The notes beneath the pieces were generated by a model that searched no databases, had not been told where the DNA came from, and was given only the letters and a program-made list of their open reading frames with translations. This document shows, in pieces, positions 1-5,812 of a DNA stretch of 5,853 nt. This DNA is from Candidatus Coatesiibacteriota bacterium. Lineage in GTDB: Bacteria > RBG-13-66-14. Within the stretch, counting starts at the first letter, position 1; each line of letters begins with the position of its first letter. The translations under genes and the position numbers were made by a program. The DNA is taken from NCBI GenBank assembly GCA_014728185.1, contig WJMB01000187.1, forward strand, positions 1 to 5,853, given 5' to 3'.

Positions 1-408
1 ATAAGGACATATCAATTGAGTGTTTACTAATAACGCAGCTTTTTCGGGTGCGGGATGACGGCCCGGCAAGCCGCTCCCAAGCAGGGCCGATATTGAAAGG
101 CTCACCGAGCAGGTGTTCGCTGTTCGGGTGCATCCGTCTTTAATCCCGATACTGGCATGCGCAACCTTATTGCTTGATAACGATGCAGTTATGATTCGAG
201 TGGCAATCGGGTGGCTGGTAATTGCACGCGACTAAGCAGGATAGGTTATCCACCAAGCAGGCCCCTTGCAGCCGCCACTTTTTTGCTGCCGTTAAGTGAC
301 AGGCCCATCTGCCACTACACGTGTATTATCAGCAGATTACAATCGCGACGCGGTCCGAGCGGGTTATAGTATCCCTAGGCGAATACTAACAAGCCAATGG
401 CGATGCGT

Positions 409-460
409 GCCTGTTCACTTACCTGTGATAATCCCAAAACCTTTGGGTGAGCGAACAGGC
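409..460. repeat. Imperfect inverted repeat (potential stem-loop)
   Basis: GCCTGTTCACTTACC (409-423) and GGTGAGCGAACAGGC (446-460) are complementary over 15 positions apart from one A/C mismatch and one T/G wobble. The 22 bases between them include a second, overlapping repeat, CCCAAA-ACC-TTTGGG (433-447), so two alternative folds compete for the same bases. There is no T-run after it, so it is not a classic terminator. A role as RNA structure or protein site is possible. The pairing is directly visible; the function is unknown. Confidence 0.55.
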
Positions 461-872
461 TCCAGCTTTACACAAAACTAATTGCAAGGCGAGGTGGACG
501 GCCACAAATCGGCAGCAAGACAATGGTGGTTATGTATGCTAGAAAGCTTTGAATGACAATCTATTAGCGAGAATTACCGGTTTAATAACGAGTAACAAAC
601 TCTAAGTTATAAAGTATGTCCAGTTATTTTTTGATGATCCCTTAGGCTATGTTTCTCATGATAGGCTAACTTATATAGGCGGCTAGCTGTTGCAGGTGCT
701 GATCCATGTAATAGTCTGCTTTCAGCCTGTTGTTCATTGTTAGCTTAGAGGATGGTAGACAGGCTCGATTATCTTTTGGTTTTCCGTTGCAAAAAGGGCA
801 AGTCGAGGGTTACTGCCGACAATCGGTTGAAACGAAAAGGACAGCCAACGAGCCGTATAGCATTTATAAATA

Positions 873-884
873 AGTTAGCTAACT
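873..884. repeat. 12-base perfect palindrome
   Basis: AGTTAGCTAACT is its own reverse complement and sits in the AT-richest part of the gene-free stretch. It could be a binding site for a dimeric regulator, but no gene start lies close by, and one palindrome of this length in a kilobase of AT-rich DNA is weak evidence. Confidence 0.3.
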
Positions 885-1058
885 ATTCCGATTCATTAGC
901 GAGTGTGAGCCCAATATCAAGTAACCCCTTTATCAAGAAGGCCGAATGGTGGCTGATCGTATTTTGGTCGTCCCACGCCTTCAGTAGCCCGGTTTATGAC
1001 ACGACACGCGGAGGATTGCGCCCCTGCCGAAGCTCATCGCTCCGGCGCCCCCCCATTA

Positions 1059-1078
1059 TCCCCCTTTTTCCTCCCTTT
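1059..1078 (+). other. Uninterrupted pyrimidine tract
   Basis: Twenty consecutive C or T bases, preceded by a run of C at 1048-1054 that is broken only by A at 1055 and 1058. It marks the switch from the low-GC stretch to the leader of the first gene and lies about 35 bases upstream of the predicted -35 element. Such tracts can bend DNA or form non-B structures. No function is shown. Confidence 0.4.
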
Positions 1079-1113
1079 AATCAAGAAGCAACCGAGCTCA
1101 GGGCGGGCTTTTG

Positions 1114-1142
1114 TTGACAGGGACCGTGTCTTGGTCTATTTT
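1114..1142 (+). promoter_or_regulatory. Predicted sigma70-type promoter for the secreted protein gene
   Basis: The -35 hexamer TTGACA (1114-1119) matches the consensus exactly. After a 17-base spacer comes TATTTT (1137-1142), a 4/6 match to the -10 consensus. A TTTAAT at 1140-1145 is a closer hexamer, but its spacer would be 20. Transcription would start near 1149, giving a leader of roughly 200 bases before the ATG at 1346. The left arm of the inverted repeat at 1126-1199 overlaps the spacer and the first bases of the -10, so a protein bound there could block or modulate initiation. Confidence 0.55.
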
Positions 1143-1199
1143 AATAAATACAAAGGGCAAGCAAGACCAAGAGCAAGCCAAGTGTTAGACCAAAGACAC
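1126..1199. repeat. Inverted repeat across promoter and leader, with an extra internal copy
   Basis: GTGTCTTGGTCTA (1126-1138) is the reverse complement of TAGACCAAAGACAC (1186-1199) except for one extra base. Between the arms, AGACCAAG (1164-1171) repeats the same core, inside a CAAG-rich run (1157-1182), so the left arm could pair with either of two partners. The left arm lies mostly upstream of the predicted transcription start, which favours a DNA operator over an RNA hairpin unless transcription starts earlier. Two or three operator half-sites for one regulator is the simplest reading. Confidence 0.45.
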
Positions 1200-1276
1200 A
1201 ATCAGGGAAACCGTTTAAGGGTAAGCCGGTATCAAGGACCTCGGCAAGCGAGCCTCCGTGGATATTCGGCGTTTGA

Positions 1277-1321
1277 AGACCGGTCTATCAGAACACGCCA
1301 GTTCTCCGTCTTTCGCGACGG
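1277..1321 (+). promoter_or_regulatory. Leader palindrome and hairpin before the ribosome binding site
   Basis: AGACCGGTCT (1277-1286) is a perfect 10-base palindrome. Further on, CCGTC (1306-1310) pairs with GACGG (1317-1321) around a 6-base loop, ending 12 bases before the Shine-Dalgarno sequence AAGGAG (1334-1339). The hairpin leaves the Shine-Dalgarno free, so it would more likely stabilise the leader than block translation. I could not match the leader to any riboswitch class I know. Confidence 0.3.
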
Positions 1322-1345
1322 CCCCCGCTGACAAAGGAGAAGACC

Positions 1346-2368
1346 ATGAAGAAACTGATCCTCTTGATGCTGGTTCCCGTCGGCTGCCTGCTGGCGGCGG
1401 CCGCGGTCAACGCCGGCACCCTGCCCGGCACCGAGCATAACGCCCATTGGCAGATCGTCGGCTCCGACATCGGCTGCGTCCGCGACGGACTGACCGAGTA
1501 CGGCTCCAACGACGACGCCGCGATGACCCTGGACAGCCCGATTGACCTCTCAGGCTATCAAGGTGCCTACGTGTTCATCTCCTACAGTCAGAACGCAGCC
1601 GATTCTGGCGACTACACCGAGTTGTACGTCAATGACGACCTGGTGCACACCTTTGCTGATTCGGCCTCGTCCACGTCGGTCATCGTCAATCTCGTCGAGT
1701 ACGCGGGTGGCAATATCACCCCCAAGCTTCGCTGGGTTTCCGATGCATCCGGAGTCGATGAAGGCTTCCGTTTCAATCAGTTCGAGGTTTTTGCCTCCGC
1801 TTATGGTTCGGGCACTTTCCACGAGGTCTTCAACTGGAACAGCGACTCCGGCTTAACCTACGAAGTCCATGACATCTCCGGAGCCAATGAGGGAAAACTG
1901 GCCTGTCTATCGTATCTCTACGACACCAACGGGTACAGCTACCTGTACTACTGGGTCATCGACAACGTCGAGGTTGAAGTCGACGGCAAGGTCTTCCTGG
2001 ACAGCGATTTCGAGGGTGGCGAGACCTGGCTGGTCAACCAGTACGGAGAACCGGGCACCTGGGAGGCCGACACCGACCACGGTTTCGGTTCGGGCAGCAA
2101 CTGGCAGTGCGACTCCGACGAGCATCCCAGTTGGACCTTCAACGCCGAGGCCCTCTCGCCCTGGTTCCCCACCGATGCCACCTCGATCACCGTGAGCTTC
2201 GACAACTACTACAACAACTACGCCGGTTACGACAACGCGGTCTTCGGTTATTACACCAATCCAGGTACACTCATCTACGAAGACCCCATCGATCTCGCCG
2301 GTTGGACGGTCACCGACGACGGCACGGATGTCGAACGGACAACCTGGGGCCGCATCAAAGCCAACTAG
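1346..2368 (+). CDS. Secreted beta-sandwich-type protein of unknown function
   Basis: This 340-residue protein is probably exported. Residues 1-23 form a classic signal peptide (MKK, then a Leu/Ala-rich core) with a likely signal peptidase I cut after V21-N22-A23. The mature part is rich in Tyr, Asp, Asn and Ser and poor in Lys and Arg, typical of extracellular beta-sandwich modules. The pattern resembles MAM or 'choice-of-anchor' type jelly rolls: residues 35-150 contain LDSPIDLSGYQGAYVFISY; residues 157-211 end in WVIDNVEV; a further module seems to start at LDSDFEGG (219-225) and includes ALSPWF (269-274). The tail is TTWGRIKAN. No catalytic motif is visible, so binding or adhesion at the surface is an inference. 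The ATG is supported by AAGGAG six bases upstream. The gene has its own promoter and is closed by the hairpin at 2390-2418. A lipoprotein reading (cysteine 14) is unlikely because the preceding residues PVG fit a lipobox poorly and the core would be very short. Confidence 0.8.
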   Translation: MKKLILLMLVPVGCLLAAAAVNAGTLPGTEHNAHWQIVGSDIGCVRDGLTEYGSNDDAAMTLDSPIDLSGYQGAYVFISYSQNAADSGDYTELYVNDDLVHTFADSASSTSVIVNLVEYAGGNITPKLRWVSDASGVDEGFRFNQFEVFASAYGSGTFHEVFNWNSDSGLTYEVHDISGANEGKLACLSYLYDTNGYSYLYYWVIDNVEVEVDGKVFLDSDFEGGETWLVNQYGEPGTWEADTDHGFGSGSNWQCDSDEHPSWTFNAEALSPWFPTDATSITVSFDNYYNNYAGYDNAVFGYYTNPGTLIYEDPIDLAGWTVTDDGTDVERTTWGRIKAN

Positions 2369-2389
2369 CGAACTCCGACTCCAGAAGCA

Positions 2390-2418
2390 ACGGGGACCGG
2401 CGACCGGCCGGTCCCCGT
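2390..2418 (+). terminator. Strong GC hairpin after the secreted protein gene
   Basis: ACGGGGACCGGC (2390-2401) pairs perfectly with GCCGGTCCCCGT (2407-2418) around a 5-base loop, a 12-bp stem beginning 21 bases after the TAG stop. There is no T-run behind it, so it is not a textbook intrinsic terminator. It could still end transcription, protect the 3' end of the upstream mRNA, or act with Rho. An 8-base palindrome, GGTATACC (2421-2428), follows directly. The stem separates the secreted protein gene from the methyltransferase gene. Confidence 0.65.
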
Positions 2419-2458
2419 GCGGTATACCCCCTCCCAATATTCTCTTTGGATCATCCCG

Positions 2459-3991
2459 ATGTCGGCAGCGTTGATCCGCAATAGTTCCGCGATCGCTGAA
2501 ACCGCGGGCCTCGGGCGCAGACGGCGCGGTGCCTTCTACACCCCGCCCGCACTCAGCGCGCCCCTGCTCAGGCGCATCCTGGAGCGCTGGAACGGCGGCG
2601 CGGCGCCCCGGTTGCTCGACCCGGCCTGCGGCGGCGGCGCCTTCCTCGTCGCGGCCGCGCGACGGCTGATCTCCCTGTGGGGACCCGGCGTCCGACAACG
2701 TCTGCCCGGGCTGCTTCACGGCGTCGAGCTGGACGCGGAGGCGGCCGGAATGACCCGGCGCCGCCTGGCCGAACTGGCCGGGACACCCGTTGAGGCTTGG
2801 CGGTGTTCCATCCTCCACGCCGACGCCCTGACCGATCATCGCCGCCCGCCGACGCCGGGGCGGCCCCGGGGCTTGGATTGGCGGGCGGCCTTCGGGCGGG
2901 TCCTCTCCGACGGCGGCTTCGACGCCGTGGTCGGCAACCCGCCCTTTCTCAACGCCATCGAACGGCGCAGCCGTTTCGGACCGCAACTCAAGGTTCACCT
3001 TAAGGAGCGCTTCGCCTGCGCCCGGGGTCCTGTCGACGCCGCGGTGCTCTTCGCCGAGCTGGCCCTGCGCCTGGTGCGACGCGGCGGCCGCGTCGGTCTG
3101 GTGTTGCCCAACAAGATACTGAGCGCCGGCTACGCCGCCGCCTGGCGCAGTTGGGTGGCGCGGCGCGCCGAGCTCGAGTACCTGGGCGACTTCAGCGACG
3201 AGGACCATTTCGATGCCCCCGGGGCCTACCCGGTACAGGTCCTGCTGCGTCGCGGCCGAATCCTGGATGGGTCGATGCTGGAGCTGCGCCGGCGCGGCGG
3301 CGACCGGCACAGCATCCGGCCCCCCCGCCCCCTGCCCGATAACTGGGGACCCTTGCTCTCTCCCGAGCTCGACCTCCTACTCGGCCTTCAGGACAACCCC
3401 AGGCTGGGTGGGTTCTACACGGCGCGGTCCGGGGCGAGCGTGACCGAAGCCTACGCCCTGCGCCCGGGGATGCGCGAGGGCTCATCAGAAAACGCGCCCG
3501 GTGACGACGGCTGGCCCTTCGTCACCAGCGGCTCCCTGACCGATCCCAGCGGTTCGGCGCGCTACCTGGGCCGGGACTACGAACGTCCCCGCCTCGAACG
3601 ATCCGCCGTCTCTCCCCGCCGCGCCAAGCTCTACGACGCGCCCAAGGTCCTCGTCGGCGGGATGACGACGCGCGACGGCGGTCTGCGGGCGCGATACGAC
3701 CCCGGCGGCCTGGCGGCGGCGGTCAGCGTGATCTGCCTGACAACACGGACCGACGCAGCTCCGCCGCTGCCCCTGCCGGCGCTGGCCAATCTGCTGATCA
3801 GCGGATTCGTCGGGAGTATCTATCGTGGGCTTTACGGGAGTCTGGCCCTCTCCGGCGGCCATCTGCGCGTCGGCGCTCCCCAACTGCGCGAGCTGCCCCT
3901 GCCGCGCCGACTGCCTCAAGGGCTGCTGCGCAAACTGACTCGACACCCTCTCGATGCCGAGGATGAAAAAAAGTTGGCCGAAGTTTATTGA
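2459..3991 (+). CDS. Solitary N6-adenine DNA methyltransferase, TaqI/Eco57I type
   Basis: This 510-residue enzyme should transfer a methyl group from S-adenosylmethionine to adenine N6 at a specific DNA site. The gamma-class motifs appear in order: motif X GAFYTP (24-29), motif I DPACGGGAFL (54-63), acidic motif II VELD (89-92), motif III HADAL (120-124), catalytic motif IV NPPF (160-163), then VGLVLPNKIL (212-221). The C-terminal half (about 300-485) looks like a TaqI-type target recognition region, ending in a 'lNS..y...lyGsl...gGhlR...lrelPlP'-like pattern (about 446-482). M.TaqI is 421 residues, so this is somewhat longer. No nuclease motif precedes motif X and no restriction gene is adjacent, which points to an orphan methylase, although a partner could lie elsewhere. 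I chose ATG 2459 because the in-frame GTG at 2417 lies inside the hairpin stem at 2390-2418 and adds only 14 non-conserved residues. The Shine-Dalgarno sequence is weak (GGA, 8 bases before the ATG). The recognition site cannot be read from the sequence. Confidence 0.9.
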   Translation: MSAALIRNSSAIAETAGLGRRRRGAFYTPPALSAPLLRRILERWNGGAAPRLLDPACGGGAFLVAAARRLISLWGPGVRQRLPGLLHGVELDAEAAGMTRRRLAELAGTPVEAWRCSILHADALTDHRRPPTPGRPRGLDWRAAFGRVLSDGGFDAVVGNPPFLNAIERRSRFGPQLKVHLKERFACARGPVDAAVLFAELALRLVRRGGRVGLVLPNKILSAGYAAAWRSWVARRAELEYLGDFSDEDHFDAPGAYPVQVLLRRGRILDGSMLELRRRGGDRHSIRPPRPLPDNWGPLLSPELDLLLGLQDNPRLGGFYTARSGASVTEAYALRPGMREGSSENAPGDDGWPFVTSGSLTDPSGSARYLGRDYERPRLERSAVSPRRAKLYDAPKVLVGGMTTRDGGLRARYDPGGLAAAVSVICLTTRTDAAPPLPLPALANLLISGFVGSIYRGLYGSLALSGGHLRVGAPQLRELPLPRRLPQGLLRKLTRHPLDAEDEKKLAEVY

Positions 3992-3995
3992 GACC

Positions 3996-4025
3996 TTGTC
4001 TTATCGACCAAAAAGGTGCTAGACT
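3996..4025 (+). promoter_or_regulatory. Predicted promoter for the membrane protein and CDF genes
   Basis: TTGTCT (3996-4001) and TAGACT (4020-4025), 18 bases apart, each match the sigma70 consensus at 4/6 positions. They lie just after the methyltransferase stop, in a locally AT-rich gap of 84 bases, so the downstream pair can be expressed independently. The start would be near 4032, giving a leader of about 44 bases. The -10 and the bases after it (CTAGACTAAAGGC, 4019-4031) resemble the TTAGACCAAAGAC (1185-1197) in the leader of the secreted protein gene. Confidence 0.45.
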
Positions 4026-4075
4026 AAAGGCGGCTGGATCAAACCACTTTAACGCACACCCGGAGGTCGAGAATC

Positions 4076-4525
4076 ATGACTGAGATTCCCAACATCGGCA
4101 AGAAGATCAACGAGGAGATCAACAAGGAGATAGAGAAAGAAATCTCCAAGAACGGCGGCAAACACGACAATTGCGGGAAGGACCGCAAGAGCTATGAAAA
4201 ATTCTTCGGCTTCGGCGAAGACGGCAGCGTCAACATCAACATCGACTTCGGCAAGGTCATCCTGGGCTTCATCGCCATGGCTCTGGGGATCGCCGCATTC
4301 TTCATCTATCTGATCCCCTATGTGCTGGTGCTCAGCATCCCCTTCGCCCTGGCCGGCTTCGTCTGCGCCGCCGTGCCCGTATTCAGCTTCGGCTCGCGAA
4401 ATTGGTTCCGCGGCTTCGTCCCCGGACTGATCGGCATGGCCATCTCCGGGGCCGTCATCTGGTTCCATATCTACTACCTGACGCTGGTGCGCGGCAGCTC
4501 CTATCTCGGCGGATTCTGGTTCTAG
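4076..4525 (+). CDS. Small membrane protein of unknown function
   Basis: A 149-residue protein I do not recognise. Residues 7-30 are highly charged with alternating Lys and Glu and should form an amphipathic helix or short coiled coil. Residues 31-58 are polar, with one cysteine (C33) and an Asn/Ile/Asp run at 51-58. The rest is hydrophobic, with likely membrane segments at about 61-81, 82-103 and 114-137, the first two separated only by a Pro-Tyr turn (81-82). No signal peptide or enzyme motif is visible. GGAGG (4062-4066), nine bases before the ATG, supports the start. The codon choice is G/C-rich at third positions, as in its neighbours, so it is very likely a real gene. It ends 4 bases before the CDF transporter gene and is probably cotranscribed with it. 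A link to metal transport or membrane homeostasis is only suggested by that position. Confidence 0.8.
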   Translation: MTEIPNIGKKINEEINKEIEKEISKNGGKHDNCGKDRKSYEKFFGFGEDGSVNINIDFGKVILGFIAMALGIAAFFIYLIPYVLVLSIPFALAGFVCAAVPVFSFGSRNWFRGFVPGLIGMAISGAVIWFHIYYLTLVRGSSYLGGFWF

Positions 4526-4529
4526 GGCC

Positions 4530-5705
4530 GTGGACTCCGCTGAATCAAAACAGAGCGACCAACGCGCCGACCAGCGCGCCAAGCGCCGGGTGACCTGGGT
4601 CGGCGCCGGGGCCAACCTGACGCTGGCCGGGGTCAAGTTCGCCGCGGGAACCCTGGGCAACTCCGCCACCCTGGTCTCCGACGCCGTCCACTCCCTCTCC
4701 GATTTGATCACCGACGTGCTGGTGCTGTTGGGTGTGCGCTTCGCCGCTCGTCCCGCCGACGAGGAGCACCCCTGGGGCCACGGACGCATCGAGACCCTGG
4801 TGGGCTTCGTCATCGGTCTGCTGCTCATCGGCGCCGCGCTGCTGCTGGGCTGGCGCGGTCTCGAAGGCATCCGCTCCCCTGAATCCGTCGAGATCGGCTG
4901 GTTGCCCGCCGTCGCCGCAGCCCTCTCCCTGATCGTCAAGGAAGTGCTCTTCCGCTGGACCCGCGCCGTGGGTCGACGCACCGGCTCGACGGCCCTGCGG
5001 GCCAACGCCTGGCATCACCGCAGCGACGCCCTCTCCAGCCTGGTGGCCCTGGCCGCCGTTACCGCCGCCCCCCTGCTGCCCGAATGGACCTTCCTCGACC
5101 CCCTGGGCTCCCTGCTGGTCTCCCTGCTCGTTCTGGCCGCCGGGGTGCGCATCACCCGGGACAGCGCCCGCGAACTCATCGACACCGGGGTGGAGCGGGA
5201 GCTGCGCGAGAAGCTGGCCGGCCACGTCGGCGACGTCGCCGGCGTTCACAGCGTCGAGCGGCTCTGCGCCCGCCACCTGGGCTCCAACATCGCCGTGGAC
5301 CTCACCGTCAACGTCGACCCGGAGATGAACGTCTTCGAGGCCCACCGGATCACCGAGTACATCGACGCCTGGTTGCGGCGCAGCCAACGCGGACTGGGGC
5401 GGATCATGATCCACGTCGAACCCGCCGAGGCCGCCGGGGAGATCGACGGCCGCCGCAATCGCGAGCTGCGAGAGCGGATCACCGCCGCCGTCGACTGCGT
5501 CGAGGATGTGCTCAGGCTGCGCGGTCTGCGTCTCTACCGGCGCTCCGACGGTGTGCTGGTCGAGCTGGAGCTGAGCCTCGAGGGCGGATCGTCCCTGGAG
5601 GCCGCCCACGCCGTCGGCGAGGAGGTCCGGCGCCGGGTCCGCACCCTCGAGGGCGTGCGCGAGGTCATGATAAGCCTGCGGCCGCTGGAAGAAACGGATA
5701 ACTGA
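4530..5705 (+). CDS. Cation diffusion facilitator metal transporter with two C-terminal domains
   Basis: This 391-residue protein is a CDF family member, a proton-coupled exporter of Zn2+ or similar divalent metals in the inner membrane. Transmembrane helix 2 carries DAVHSLSD (51-58) and helix 5 HHRSD (162-166). By alignment with E. coli FieF (YiiP) and human ZnT proteins, the transport site is H54, D58, H162 and D166, the His/Asp pattern usual in Zn transporters. The second site is also present: D77, H80 and H84 in PADEEHPWGHG. A first cytosolic dimerisation domain (about 219-299) keeps histidines at positions matching FieF metal ligands (H240, H272, H295) with E297. A second similar domain follows (about 310-386). 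Most CDF proteins are near 300 residues, so the extra 90 are unusual. The GTG start lies 4 bases after the upstream stop with AGGG only two bases before it, which suggests translational coupling. The exact metal is not settled by sequence. Confidence 0.93.
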   Translation: MDSAESKQSDQRADQRAKRRVTWVGAGANLTLAGVKFAAGTLGNSATLVSDAVHSLSDLITDVLVLLGVRFAARPADEEHPWGHGRIETLVGFVIGLLLIGAALLLGWRGLEGIRSPESVEIGWLPAVAAALSLIVKEVLFRWTRAVGRRTGSTALRANAWHHRSDALSSLVALAAVTAAPLLPEWTFLDPLGSLLVSLLVLAAGVRITRDSARELIDTGVERELREKLAGHVGDVAGVHSVERLCARHLGSNIAVDLTVNVDPEMNVFEAHRITEYIDAWLRRSQRGLGRIMIHVEPAEAAGEIDGRRNRELRERITAAVDCVEDVLRLRGLRLYRRSDGVLVELELSLEGGSSLEAAHAVGEEVRRRVRTLEGVREVMISLRPLEETDN

Positions 5706-5795
5706 AACCGCGCGGGGAACGGCTCACCTCGCTGCAAACGACCGGCGACCTTTGTAAAACGCTCTTCCCACGACAACCTTCCCCCCCGCCCGGCG
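5706..5795. other. Intergenic gap upstream of the sigma54 promoter
   Basis: About 90 bases between the transporter stop and the sigma54 promoter. It holds the 8-base palindrome CCGCGCGG (5708-5715) close to the stop, but no convincing terminator stem with a T-run. Enhancer sites for a sigma54 activator usually lie about 80-150 bases upstream of such a promoter, which here would fall in this gap or the end of the transporter gene. I see no clear dyad there. Confidence 0.4.
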
Positions 5796-5812
5796 TTGGC
5801 ACGTTTCTTGCA
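5796..5812 (+). promoter_or_regulatory. Sigma54 (RpoN) promoter pointing out of the window
   Basis: TTGGCACG (5796-5803), four bases, then TTGCA (5808-5812) reproduces the sigma54 consensus TGGCACG-N4-TTGCW without a mismatch, including the invariant GG at 5798-5799 and GC at 5810-5811 at the right spacing. Transcription should start near 5823, so the first gene of the next unit lies beyond the right edge. It would need RpoN and an AAA+ enhancer-binding protein. Pili, flagella, nitrogen and stress genes are common sigma54 targets, but nothing here says which applies. Confidence 0.8.

Larger units (their letters stand above)
1..1010. other. Gene-free, lower-GC stretch
   Basis: Counted by hand, this kilobase is about 47% GC, falling to about 41% over 541-960, against about 60% or more in the genes downstream. 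Short open frames exist (61 codons at 296-481, 121 codons from 752), but they lack a properly spaced Shine-Dalgarno sequence, recognisable motifs or family resemblance. I looked for tRNA T-loops and for the conserved stretches of tmRNA, SRP RNA and RNase P RNA and saw none. What it does contain is several small inverted repeats: 367-388, 409-460, 433-447 and a 12-base perfect palindrome at 873-884. It could be a long intergenic region, a decayed gene or element, or imported DNA. The sequence alone does not decide between these. Confidence 0.6.

Noticed and set aside
43..131. Direct repeat TTCGGGTGC at 43-51 and 123-131
   Set aside because: Nine bases repeated once over this span is close to chance expectation, and nothing else is periodic there.
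409..460. Integron attC site
   Set aside because: The arms do not carry the GTTRRRY/RYYYAAC core ends, and there is no integrase gene or cassette array in the window.
296..481. 61-codon open frame on the + strand
   Set aside because: No ribosome binding site and no family resemblance, and it runs through the inverted repeat at 409-460.
752..1117. 121-codon open frame on the + strand
   Set aside because: GAGG directly abuts the ATG with no spacing, the protein shows no domain pattern, and its last third runs through the pyrimidine tract and into the promoter of the next gene.
1150..1290. Cyclic di-GMP or other riboswitch in the leader
   Set aside because: GGGCAAG and GAGCAAGCC loosely recall the GEMM consensus, but the order, spacing and receptor elements do not fit.
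1346..1420. Lipoprotein signal at cysteine 14 of the secreted protein
   Set aside because: The residues before the cysteine (PVG) fit a lipobox poorly, and the signal peptidase I site after A23 is far better.
2417..2458. Upstream GTG start for the methyltransferase
   Set aside because: The GTG lies in the descending arm of a 12-bp GC stem, and the 14 added residues do not resemble the family N-terminus.
1907..3310. 467-codon open frame on the - strand
   Set aside because: It overlaps two well-supported + strand genes and the hairpin between them. Long antisense frames are expected in GC-rich genes, and its composition is Gly/Ala/Arg/Asp filler without motifs.
4049..5005. 318-codon open frame on the - strand
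   Set aside because: Antisense to the membrane protein and transporter genes, both of which have better starts and recognisable structure.
4545..5609. 354-codon open frame on the - strand
   Set aside because: Antisense shadow of the transporter gene. It is low-complexity Gly/Gln/Val/Asp sequence, while the + strand frame has all the CDF signature residues.
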